DNA of 45,573 nt, taken from contig NZ_LNYB01000085.1 in NCBI RefSeq assembly GCF_001467625.1, forward strand, positions 446,661-492,233. The letters are read 5' to 3'. Numbering within the stretch: position 1 is the first letter of the stretch; each line of letters opens with the position of its first letter. The notes beneath the pieces are model-generated. The model had not been told where the DNA came from. It saw nothing but the letters and a program-made list of their open reading frames with translations, and made no database searches. Shown here in pieces: positions 1 through 5,994 of the stretch. This DNA comes from Legionella feeleii. GTDB taxonomy: Bacteria; Pseudomonadota; Gammaproteobacteria; Legionellales; Legionellaceae. A program made the translations under genes and the position numbers.

Positions 1-195
1 TTTACATCAATGCTTTCTCTTATATTTCCTGTATGGCTGGTGAAATGTCTTGTTGAAATTCTTTTACTTCCTTTTTCAATAAGAATAACAAAAAGAATAA
101 AAAATCGTGAAAAAATGAATATTTTTGACTTTAACACCAACTTCAACCCATTCATACTTGATTCAAAATACTCCATAAATGAAAATAAGGTTTAA
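1..195 (+). CDS. Queuosine precursor transporter (VUT/YhhQ family), 3' end only
   Basis: The frame is open to the window edge, so only about the last 64 residues are seen and the true start lies outside. What remains is one hydrophobic membrane segment ([19 protein letters not shown]), then a basic stretch and a C-terminal tail ending in a [10 protein letters not shown] motif. Tails with a D-x-x-T-x-FNPF pattern are typical of the VUT (YhhQ/QPTR) inner-membrane family, which imports 7-deazaguanine precursors such as preQ0/preQ1. The stop is two bases before the queC start, so the two genes are almost certainly co-transcribed, and the queC neighbour supports the family call. Because only the C-terminus is visible, another small membrane protein cannot be excluded. 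Confidence 0.6.
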   Translation, partial: FTSMLSLIFPVWLVKCLVEILLLPFSIRITKRIKNREKMNIFDFNTNFNPFILDSKYSINENKV

Positions 196-197
196 AA

Positions 198-878
198 ATG
201 AAAAAAAAAGCTGTCGTCTTATTGTCTGGCGGATTAGATTCAACCACATGCTTGGCATTTGCTAACTCAAAATCCTATGAATGCAATGCGTTAAGCTTTG
301 ATTATGGTCAAAGACACTCCTCTGAATTAAACGCTGCAAAAAAAATAGCTCAACATTTTAATGCAAATCAACATGAAATAATTTCCCTTGACTCATTGGG
401 GAAACTGGGTGGTTCATCCTTAACCGATCAAACTAAAAAAATTGAAGAATACTCAGGAAAAACAGGAATACCGTCAACTTATGTACCCGCAAGAAATACA
501 ATAATGCTTTCAATTGCACTTGGCTGGGCTGAAATAATTAATGCTGATAGCATCTTTATAGGTGTCAGTTCAGTTGATTATTCAGGCTATCCAGATTGTA
601 GGCCGGAGTTTATTGAAGCCTTTATGAAAATGGCAAATTTAGCCACAAAAAACTCAGTTTTAGGAGAAAAGATAAATATTGAAACTCCTTTATTGTATTT
701 AAGCAAGGCTGACACAGTTAAACTCGGAAAATCTTTAGATGTGGATTATTCAATGACAGTTTCATGTTACCAAGCCAATCAAGATGGAGAAGCCTGCGGG
801 AAGTGTGATAGTTGTTATTTGAGAAAAAAAGGATTCCAAGATGCTGACATTCAAGATCCAACAAGATATATAAGTTAA
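198..878 (+). CDS. queC: 7-cyano-7-deazaguanine (preQ0) synthase QueC
   Basis: QueC converts 7-carboxy-7-deazaguanine to preQ0 using ATP and ammonia, a cytosolic step of queuosine synthesis. The protein is 226 aa, normal for the family. It starts with the PP-loop ATP-binding motif SGGLDS (residues 10-15), followed by FDYGQRH. The zinc site is complete with Cys190, Cys200, Cys203 and Cys206. It follows the transporter gene by two bases. It faces parB, the genes converging on a pair of palindromes. The coding sequence is visibly more AT-rich than the chromosomal genes further right, which fits carriage on a mobile replicon. The later enzyme QueF is encoded at 33542-34372. The family call is firm. 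Whether the product serves tRNA queuosine or another 7-deazaguanine modification cannot be told from this window. Confidence 0.95.
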   Translation: MKKKAVVLLSGGLDSTTCLAFANSKSYECNALSFDYGQRHSSELNAAKKIAQHFNANQHEIISLDSLGKLGGSSLTDQTKKIEEYSGKTGIPSTYVPARNTIMLSIALGWAEIINADSIFIGVSSVDYSGYPDCRPEFIEAFMKMANLATKNSVLGEKINIETPLLYLSKADTVKLGKSLDVDYSMTVSCYQANQDGEACGKCDSCYLRKKGFQDADIQDPTRYIS

Positions 879-906
879 TCACTAACCTTAGCCTCTTGAA
901 TCCACT

Positions 907-949
907 GTCCGGAACCCGGACCGTGGACAAGTGTCCGGATCCCGGACAC
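907..949. repeat. Two tandem palindromes beside parB; candidate parS centromere
   Basis: GTCCGGAACCCGGAC (907-921) and GTCCGGATCCCGGAC (932-946) are 15-bp near-palindromes differing at one central base, with starts 25 bp apart. The second extends to a 19-bp hairpin sequence with 8-bp arms and a 3-base centre (931-949), ending on the base before the parB stop codon. No T-run follows either, so ordinary rho-independent termination is a poorer explanation. In type Ia partition systems the centromere sites lie just downstream of parB, which is exactly this position. The role is inferred from position and symmetry. Confidence 0.5.
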
Positions 950-1882
950 CTATACTTTCTCACAAATATACTTTTTTAAATGCTCGCTCAATTCATTGAT
1001 ATCTAATGAGTTCAATACATTTCTCGTTATAGAAATCCTCCCTGTGCTGGTAATTCTAAATAATGGTGATCCGGCATCATCATTATACACAAACGTTTTA
1101 TTTCTATTTGTTTTTGAGTTTGATATAAATTTATCTATGCGTTTTTGTAGAGAGTTAACCCCAGCCCCTTCTCTAATATCTTGTGATAACTTCATAACTG
1201 CATCAATATAAACATCCCCCATAGCACAGGTTTTTGATAAAAATGCAGCTGTAGTGGGTGACACTTGAGATAAATCTGAAACTTCATCCCAAATTTTTTG
1301 AGGTACTTTATTAAAAGACATCAAATCACCAAAAGAAGATTTTGGTATTCCTAACCTTTTTGATAATTCATTTTGGCTAACATTTAATTCATTCATCATT
1401 TTTAAATACGCCTTGGCTAGAGAGTAGGGGGATAAACTATGTTTTTTATTTTCACTGGTTTGTATAACCATGCAATCAAGATCATCTTTATTTATGATGA
1501 TTGCTTTTAATTTTATCCCTGCTTTTTTGCAGGCCCTCCATCTTCTTTCTCCACCAATAATTTCGTATTCGTAATTTAAATCTTGTATTTTTCTTATAAT
1601 TGCCGGCTGCAATTGCCCATTATTTTTAATATCTTCCGAAAGCTCATCTATATCACCAAGTTCGAAATCACTCCTGTCGGAAAACCGCCAGTTACAACAC
1701 TTTTCAGGGTCAACTGAGACAATATCTTGATTATTTTTAACTTCACTTTCCAGTTCTTTAATTCTAGTTATTAATTTTTCGTTTTCCTCAAATTGTTCAG
1801 TAGCTAAAATTTCCCAGTCATCTTTACCGTTTCTATTAAAGCTTAAAGAGACTGCTTCTTTTTGTAATGACTTTTTATTCAT
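950..1882 (-). CDS. parB: ParB-family plasmid partition protein
   Basis: This is a 310-aa centromere-binding protein that loads on parS sites and works with ParA to segregate a replicon. The N-terminal third is charged and partly coiled-coil-like (EENEKLITRIKELESEV). The ParB/Srx CTPase-like core contains the hallmark GGERRWRACKKAG. It is followed by a helix-turn-helix (VSQNELSKRLGIPKSSF) and a C-terminal region that would serve dimerisation. The length is close to that of P1 ParB and F SopB. It lies 10 bp downstream of parA in the same operon, and its stop abuts a pair of palindromes that could be its binding site. It is AT-rich like parA and queC. The partition role is well supported. Whether the replicon is still autonomous is unknown. 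Confidence 0.85.
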   Translation of the reverse strand: MNKKSLQKEAVSLSFNRNGKDDWEILATEQFEENEKLITRIKELESEVKNNQDIVSVDPEKCCNWRFSDRSDFELGDIDELSEDIKNNGQLQPAIIRKIQDLNYEYEIIGGERRWRACKKAGIKLKAIIINKDDLDCMVIQTSENKKHSLSPYSLAKAYLKMMNELNVSQNELSKRLGIPKSSFGDLMSFNKVPQKIWDEVSDLSQVSPTTAAFLSKTCAMGDVYIDAVMKLSQDIREGAGVNSLQKRIDKFISNSKTNRNKTFVYNDDAGSPLFRITSTGRISITRNVLNSLDINELSEHLKKYICEKV

Positions 1883-1892
1883 AAGATATCCT

Positions 1893-2885
1893 TTAAGAAT
1901 TAATAATATATTCTAATACAGCCTCATACTCTTTAGAGACATTTTCGTTTGGCGCATAATCAACAATAGACATTGCAATTGCAGGACTTTTACATTCACG
2001 TAACCTTACGCTATTTGAAATAAAAGTCGGACATATTTCATTAGGGAATGTTTTTTTTACAATATTGATTACGTCTCTATCAAAATTTCGTAATGGTTTT
2101 TCAACCCTGTTTGGAATTAAGGCAGCAACCTTTACTTTATCATTTATTTTTCTCATTTTGAGTTTCTTAACTTGCTGATATACATCCTGTAACCCCCAGC
2201 TATCATATAAATCAGGGGTAAATGGAACTATAATTTTATTGGAAGCAGCCATTATAGAATCATATAAAGCCCCTTTCGATGGAAGGCTATCAATAATGAT
2301 ATAATCATACTTTGACTTATATTCAAGTAGGTTCTCTTTAATTAAAAATAATAAGTCTGATGCAGGAATAGCTTCGCAAGTATTAGCCAAAGAATTATTC
2401 GTACCTATTACATGTAAATTCTCACTAAGCTGATAAGGCTTACCAGAACGCCCCATAACGAGGTCAGACGTTGTAAACTTCATATCAATGGGATCTTTGA
2501 TTAAAGAAGAGCTTAAGTGTCCCTGTGGATCACCATCTATCACAAGAACTTTTTTCTTTTTCGAAAGCATTAAACAAATATTAAATGCAACTGTCGTTTT
2601 ACCAACACCTCCTTTAAAGTTTAAAAAACTCCATATTTCAGCAAGGCATTGATCTTCTACATCGCTTTCTTCAACCCCTGTTCTATCTTGTAGCGATATC
2701 CAGTTATCCAGTAACCGTAGTGCCTGAACAGGGGCTTTCTGGAAAAACTGATGCTCTTCATCCATCATCCATTTTTTTATAGAGCTAACAGAATACCCTG
2801 TTATATCTGATATATCTGAATGTTTTAAAGAATGCTTTTCTTTAATATCTCTTATTCTGTCATTTATGCAATCTATATCTGACAT
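1893..2885 (-). CDS. parA: ParA-family partition ATPase with N-terminal HTH (type Ia-like)
   Basis: This is a 330-aa Walker-type ATPase for plasmid segregation. Residues about 20-43 form a helix-turn-helix (SDISDITGYSVSSIKKWM). The deviant Walker A motif KGGVGKTT is at residues 91-98, followed by VLVIDGDPQGHLS and later YDYIIIDSLPS. An HTH before the ATPase domain is the arrangement of type Ia ParA proteins (P1 ParA, F SopA), which also repress their own operon. It is the first gene of parA-parB. The region upstream contains an imperfect palindrome (2979-2995) that could be the autoregulatory operator. The gene is divergent from the replication-initiator-like gene at 3183, a standard arrangement in plasmid backbones. 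Confidence 0.9.
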   Translation of the reverse strand: MSDIDCINDRIRDIKEKHSLKHSDISDITGYSVSSIKKWMMDEEHQFFQKAPVQALRLLDNWISLQDRTGVEESDVEDQCLAEIWSFLNFKGGVGKTTVAFNICLMLSKKKKVLVIDGDPQGHLSSSLIKDPIDMKFTTSDLVMGRSGKPYQLSENLHVIGTNNSLANTCEAIPASDLLFLIKENLLEYKSKYDYIIIDSLPSKGALYDSIMAASNKIIVPFTPDLYDSWGLQDVYQQVKKLKMRKINDKVKVAALIPNRVEKPLRNFDRDVINIVKKTFPNEICPTFISNSVRLRECKSPAIAMSIVDYAPNENVSKEYEAVLEYIINS

Positions 2886-2978
2886 ATTCTTCCCTCCCTC
2901 AAGATGACTATTTTATTATCATAAAGTTCAATACAAGCAAAAAAACAAGCTATTTTCTTCAAAAACCACTCTTAGGTT

Positions 2979-2995
2979 AGTTCTTTTAAGGAACT
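2979..2995. promoter_or_regulatory. Imperfect palindrome upstream of parA; possible ParA operator
   Basis: AGTTCTTTTAAGGAACT has 5-bp perfect outer arms (AGTTC/GAACT) and partial symmetry inside. It lies about 95 bp upstream of the parA start in the divergent parA/rep region. A 10-bp direct repeat, ATAAAGTTCA, flanks it at 2921-2930 and 3014-3023. Type Ia ParA proteins bind their own promoter region through the N-terminal HTH, so this is a reasonable operator candidate, but there is no direct proof. Confidence 0.3.
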
Positions 2996-3040
2996 TATTC
3001 AATGCATTTGACAATAAAGTTCATTTCAGGAGAGAATAAA

Positions 3041-3072
3041 GAATAAAAAAAAGCCCGGGCTAACGGGCTTTT
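3041..3072 (-). terminator. Rho-independent terminator reading leftward, upstream of parA
   Basis: The arms AAAAGCCCG (3049-3057) and CGGGCTTTT (3064-3072) form a 9-bp stem with a 6-base loop. On the minus strand the stem is followed by an uninterrupted run of T (eight counting the stem end), the classic terminator form. On the plus strand only four T follow. No annotated minus-strand gene starts between this site and 3183, so it most likely ends a short leftward transcript from the rep leader, or shields parA. Confidence 0.65.
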
Positions 3073-3088
3073 AAAAACTGGAGTTTTT

Positions 3089-3144
3089 GGGTGTTTTTAG
3101 ATATAAAAATTAATCTCACAAATTAATTTTATCTAAAAATACCC
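3089..3144 (+). ncRNA. Long leader hairpin ahead of the rep-like gene; possible antisense RNA target
   Basis: The arm 3089-3114 (GGGTGTTTTTAGATA then AT-rich) pairs almost completely with 3122-3144 (ending ATCTAAAAATACCC), leaving the loop CTCACAA (3115-3121). A leftward terminator sits immediately beyond at 3041-3072. A leftward RNA starting near the hairpin and ending there would be complementary to the rep leader. This layout resembles antisense-RNA copy-number control of plasmid initiators, but no promoter for such an RNA was identified with confidence. Confidence 0.4.
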
Positions 3145-3176
3145 ATTCCGTCAAAGTTTAAAAAACTAAGGAATGG
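3143..3176 (+). promoter_or_regulatory. Inverted repeat sequestering the rep ribosome-binding site
   Basis: CCATTCC (3143-3149) is the exact complement of GGAATGG (3170-3176), with a 20-base loop. The second arm overlaps the Shine-Dalgarno sequence TAAGGA (3167-3172) that serves the ATG at 3183. The first arm shares two bases with the end of the upstream long hairpin, so the two structures could compete. This suggests that rep translation depends on leader folding. Confidence 0.45.
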
Positions 3177-3182
3177 TTACGC

Positions 3183-4433
3183 ATGAATAAAAACAACAAT
3201 ATAGCGACAATTTACCACGACCGCCATGATCAGTTAAAGCTTCTGGCAAGCAGTCCTGCCAAGGCAGAATTCCTGAGTAAGTGTATTTACTGGTGGCAGA
3301 TTTCCAAATATAAAATTAAAAACAGCGATTACATCTGGTTTACCCGAACCACTGACGAACTGGCAGCGGGTGCAGGCCTTTCAGAAAGCTCAGTAGGACG
3401 CTACCTTCGGGATTTCGCAGAGAAAGGCCTGATAGAAAAGAGGGTGATTAAACGCTATTCCAGAAAACACGCTCAGGACATCGCCTGTCTGCATATCCGA
3501 ATAACTGACAAACTGCTGGCGCTTTTAAAAACCAGTACAAAAAAACCATCCACAACCAACCAAGCAAGCAAAGGCAATAAAAATCCAGATAGTATAAATT
3601 TAGGTCATATTGACGATACCCCTTCGGTCAATCTGACGGTTCCTACTATTAATAATAAAGGAGATTCTCCTAATAACAATATCAGTACTGTTAGCAAAAA
3701 TGCTGTTAATTGTGGAAAAAAACAAAAAACCTCTTTTGAAAAAACCGTCTTTCCCATTGAAAAAGACATTGGAGAAAGAGTCAGTGAAGAAATCAAAGAT
3801 CACATCAAAGGCATGCTCTACAACGTACTTAAAAATCAGGGACAGGAGCTAAAGCACAATGAACGCCTGTTTACTGAAGTCCTTTTTGCTGTGACAAACA
3901 AAGAGCAGTTCAAAGACGTTGCCTGTATAAACCACCGCATCAATATCGCTGCAAGCCTGATTCGCAAAAAACTATGGCGAATACCAAAGGGATTTTATAA
4001 CCACTGGGATATCGGTCAGGCCTTCAAGGAGCGTGATGAGGTTAAACGCCGAAGAACAAGTCAGGAAAAGCTTGAGCGTGAGCTTTTAGGCGTAACCGAC
4101 CCACAACGTATCGCTGAAATAAAAGCCCGTTTTGAGGTAAGTATGGCTGACGAGTTCCGCTTCGATAAGCAAAAAGAAATCATTACCAAACAAAAAGAGC
4201 AGGCATCCCATCAACGGCATTTGACAGAAAAACTCAACCGAATCAGCAATGAAATCTTCACGGAAGGCAAATACTTAAAACAAATGGAAGATGCCCTCGA
4301 TCAGGGTTTGGGATATGCCAACCAGGAACTTATCGACAGCATCGGCATAAAGCTTGCCAGACTGTATGACGAGCAGGCGAATATTGAGTCTGAACTTCAA
4401 AACATTCGACAGGAATGGGATTTGTGTGCTTAA
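3183..4433 (+). CDS. Replication-initiator-like winged-helix protein
   Basis: This is a 416-aa protein with no family I can name firmly. Residues about 10-115 look like a winged helix-turn-helix: TDELAAGAGLSESSVGRYLR followed by a wing and DIACLHIRITD. The middle (about 120-190) is low-complexity and Asn/Thr-rich, suggesting a linker. The C-terminal half is highly charged and predicted helical or coiled-coil (REKQ-rich, about 280-410). Such a wHTH plus variable tail is seen in plasmid and phage replication initiators. Its position fits: divergent from parAB, a structured leader hiding its RBS, and DnaA-box-like sites just downstream. The ATG at 3183 is preceded by TAAGGA. A plasmid-borne transcription regulator is the main alternative. 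The IS begins 93 bp after its stop. Confidence 0.55.
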   Translation: MNKNNNIATIYHDRHDQLKLLASSPAKAEFLSKCIYWWQISKYKIKNSDYIWFTRTTDELAAGAGLSESSVGRYLRDFAEKGLIEKRVIKRYSRKHAQDIACLHIRITDKLLALLKTSTKKPSTTNQASKGNKNPDSINLGHIDDTPSVNLTVPTINNKGDSPNNNISTVSKNAVNCGKKQKTSFEKTVFPIEKDIGERVSEEIKDHIKGMLYNVLKNQGQELKHNERLFTEVLFAVTNKEQFKDVACINHRINIAASLIRKKLWRIPKGFYNHWDIGQAFKERDEVKRRRTSQEKLERELLGVTDPQRIAEIKARFEVSMADEFRFDKQKEIITKQKEQASHQRHLTEKLNRISNEIFTEGKYLKQMEDALDQGLGYANQELIDSIGIKLARLYDEQANIESELQNIRQEWDLCA

Positions 4434-4458
4434 ATTCAGCTCATTTTACAGATGGTTT

Positions 4459-4490
4459 TTGTCCACAGATTTTGTGAATAAGCCTGTGAG
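4459..4490. other. Cluster of DnaA-box-like sites; candidate plasmid origin
   Basis: TTGTCCACA (4459-4467) matches the DnaA box TTATNCACA with one mismatch. TTATTCACA on the minus strand (4473-4481) is a perfect match. A weaker third site, TGTGAGTAT, begins about 4485. Three sites within about 35 bp directly after an initiator-like gene suggest part of a replication origin. No iterons were recognised. The region is cut short by the IS at 4527. Confidence 0.4.
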
Positions 4491-4526
4491 TATAGATTGA
4501 ATGGGCAGGGTTTATCAGGGTTACAA

Positions 4527-4560
4527 GAGTTATGCTCGAATCTGGTGTATGTGAAAAATA
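4527..4560 (+). repeat. Left terminal inverted repeat of the IS256-family element
   Basis: This 34-bp end aligns with the reverse complement of 5880-5913. The shared blocks are GAGTTAT, TCTGGTGTATG and AAAATA, with mismatches in between. Confidence 0.8.
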
Positions 4561-4622
4561 AATTAGGTGGCGTATCCTGTTGATTGTTCGCCAAGAACAT
4601 AATCAACAAAAGGAAATACGCC

Positions 4623-5876
4623 ATGAAGGATTGTAATCTGAAAGAGGTTTCTACACCAGTTCAAAGAATCACTGATCCATTAACTGAATTATTAAGGAAT
4701 GGAGCCCGTGATTTAATTAGGCAAGCAGTTGAAGCGGAGCTTGGTGCCATGCTGTCTGAATATGAGGATTTAAAACTAATTGACGGTAGACAGGCTATCG
4801 TACGTAATGGTTATTTGCCAGAAAGAACCATTCAAACAGGCATTGGTGACGTCACAATCAAAGTGCCTAAGGTTCGTGACCGCAGTGGCTCTGGCATTCA
4901 TTTTCAAAGTCACTTGTTGCCACCGTATTTGAGACGTACAAAAAGTATTGAGGAATTGATTCCCTGGCTTTATTTAAAAGGATTATCAACGGGTGATTAC
5001 TCCGAAGCCTTGGGCGCTCTGTTAGGTGAGCATGCAAAAGGCTTATCTGCAAATACGGTATCTCGATTAAAAAGCCAATGGCTTTTAGAGCATCAAAACT
5101 GGCAACGCCGGGATTTAAGTCAGAAACGCTATGTTTATTGGTGGGCGGACGGTATTTATAGCCAGGTGCGAATGGACGCTCGCTTGTGTTTACTGGTTAT
5201 TATCGGTGTTACCGAGCATGGCCATAAAGAGTTAGTTGCCGTGAGTGATGGGTATCGGGAGTCATCGGCAAGCTGGGAAGAGTTACTCACGAGCTTACGG
5301 CAAAGAGGTCTTGTTCATTCACCAAAGCTAGCTGCCGGAGATGGCGCATTGGGCTTTTGGAATGCTATTAGCAAAGTGTATCCCGACACCCGTCACCAAC
5401 GTTGCTGGGTACATAAGACCGCTAATATTCTAAATAAACTACCGAAGTCAGTGCAGCCCAAAGTGAAAGCAGCACTGCATGAGATATGGATGGCATCAAC
5501 CCGTAAAGATGCTCATAAAGCCTTTGATAATGCGTTGGAGTTATTCACACCCAAGTACCCGAAAGCAATGGATTGCTTGAATAAGGATCGCGAGGAATTG
5601 CTCGCTTTTTATGATTTTCCTGCAGAGCATTGGATTCATATTCGAACAACAAATCCAATTGAATCTGCCTTCGCTACAGTGCGATTACGTACAAAAAAAT
5701 CACGTAACTGTGGCTCAAGAGATAGCACATTAGCAATGGTATTTAAGCTGATGGAGTCCGCTCAGAAGCGGTGGATAAAAATTAGAGGTTTTAACCTATT
5801 AACACTTGTTGTTAATAACGTTAAGTTTGAAGACGGAGTGCAGGTTGTTGAACAATCGGACTGGAAGGCCGCTTGA
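4623..5876 (+). CDS. IS256-family (mutator type) transposase
   Basis: This is a 417-aa DDE transposase that cuts and joins the ends of its own IS. The ATG at 4623 is chosen because AAAGGAAATACGCC precedes it; an upstream TTG in the same frame (4584) lacks a ribosome-binding site. The N-terminal part includes RNGYLPERTIQTGIGDV and KVPKVRDR, typical of the family. The catalytic triad is visible: Asp176 in WWADGIYSQVR, Asp240 in AAGDGALGFW and Glu347 in TTNPIESAFATVR. The HQRCWVHKTANIL motif (near residue 260) and the post-triad KKSRNCGSRDSTLAMVFKL are also standard. There are no frameshifts, so it is probably active. The stop codon lies near the right inverted repeat. Confidence 0.95.
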   Translation: MKDCNLKEVSTPVQRITDPLTELLRNGARDLIRQAVEAELGAMLSEYEDLKLIDGRQAIVRNGYLPERTIQTGIGDVTIKVPKVRDRSGSGIHFQSHLLPPYLRRTKSIEELIPWLYLKGLSTGDYSEALGALLGEHAKGLSANTVSRLKSQWLLEHQNWQRRDLSQKRYVYWWADGIYSQVRMDARLCLLVIIGVTEHGHKELVAVSDGYRESSASWEELLTSLRQRGLVHSPKLAAGDGALGFWNAISKVYPDTRHQRCWVHKTANILNKLPKSVQPKVKAALHEIWMASTRKDAHKAFDNALELFTPKYPKAMDCLNKDREELLAFYDFPAEHWIHIRTTNPIESAFATVRLRTKKSRNCGSRDSTLAMVFKLMESAQKRWIKIRGFNLLTLVVNNVKFEDGVQVVEQSDWKAA

Positions 5877-5879
5877 TGA

Positions 5880-5913
5880 TATTTTGCTCATACACCAGAA
5901 TTGACAATAACTC
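5880..5913 (-). repeat. Right terminal inverted repeat of the IS256-family element
   Basis: Complement of the left end with several mismatches. It starts three bases past the transposase stop, and its outermost bases are confirmed by the inverted second copy at 45485. Confidence 0.8.
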
Positions 5914-5994
5914 TTTCCTATGTTTCATTCAGCTACAACACTGATACGGCTCACAAAGCAAGCAGGTAACCCATTATAAAGGACGTAATAATTC

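Larger units (their letters stand above)
2886..3182. other. Divergent regulatory region between parA and the rep-like gene
   Basis: No protein gene is seen in this 297-bp gap. It holds, left to right, the parA promoter region with a repeated ATAAAGTTCA (2921 and 3014), an imperfect palindrome (2979-2995), a leftward terminator hairpin (3041-3072), a long AU-rich hairpin (3089-3144) and a second hairpin that would hide the rep ribosome-binding site (3143-3176). A TTGACA at 3008-3013 followed 18 bp later by GAGAAT is a weak rightward promoter candidate. Confidence 0.6.
4527..5913 (+). mobile_element. Complete IS256-family insertion sequence, copy 1
   Basis: This is a 1387-bp element bounded by imperfect inverted repeats of about 34 bp. 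The left end reads GAGTTATGCTCGAATCTGG; the right end, on the complementary strand, reads GAGTTATTGTCAATTCTGG. It contains one intact transposase gene. The right boundary is fixed by the second copy at 45485: the two are identical through ATAACTC and diverge at the next base. IS256-family elements normally make 8-9 bp target duplications, but the flanks here (GGGTTACAA left, TTTCCTATG right) do not match. This implies that the element's two flanks were not originally adjacent. Confidence 0.9.

Noticed and set aside
907-949. The tandem palindromes as an ordinary bidirectional terminator for queC and parB
   Set aside because: Stems are strong but no T-run follows on either strand and the unit is duplicated, so a protein-binding site is preferred; termination is not excluded.
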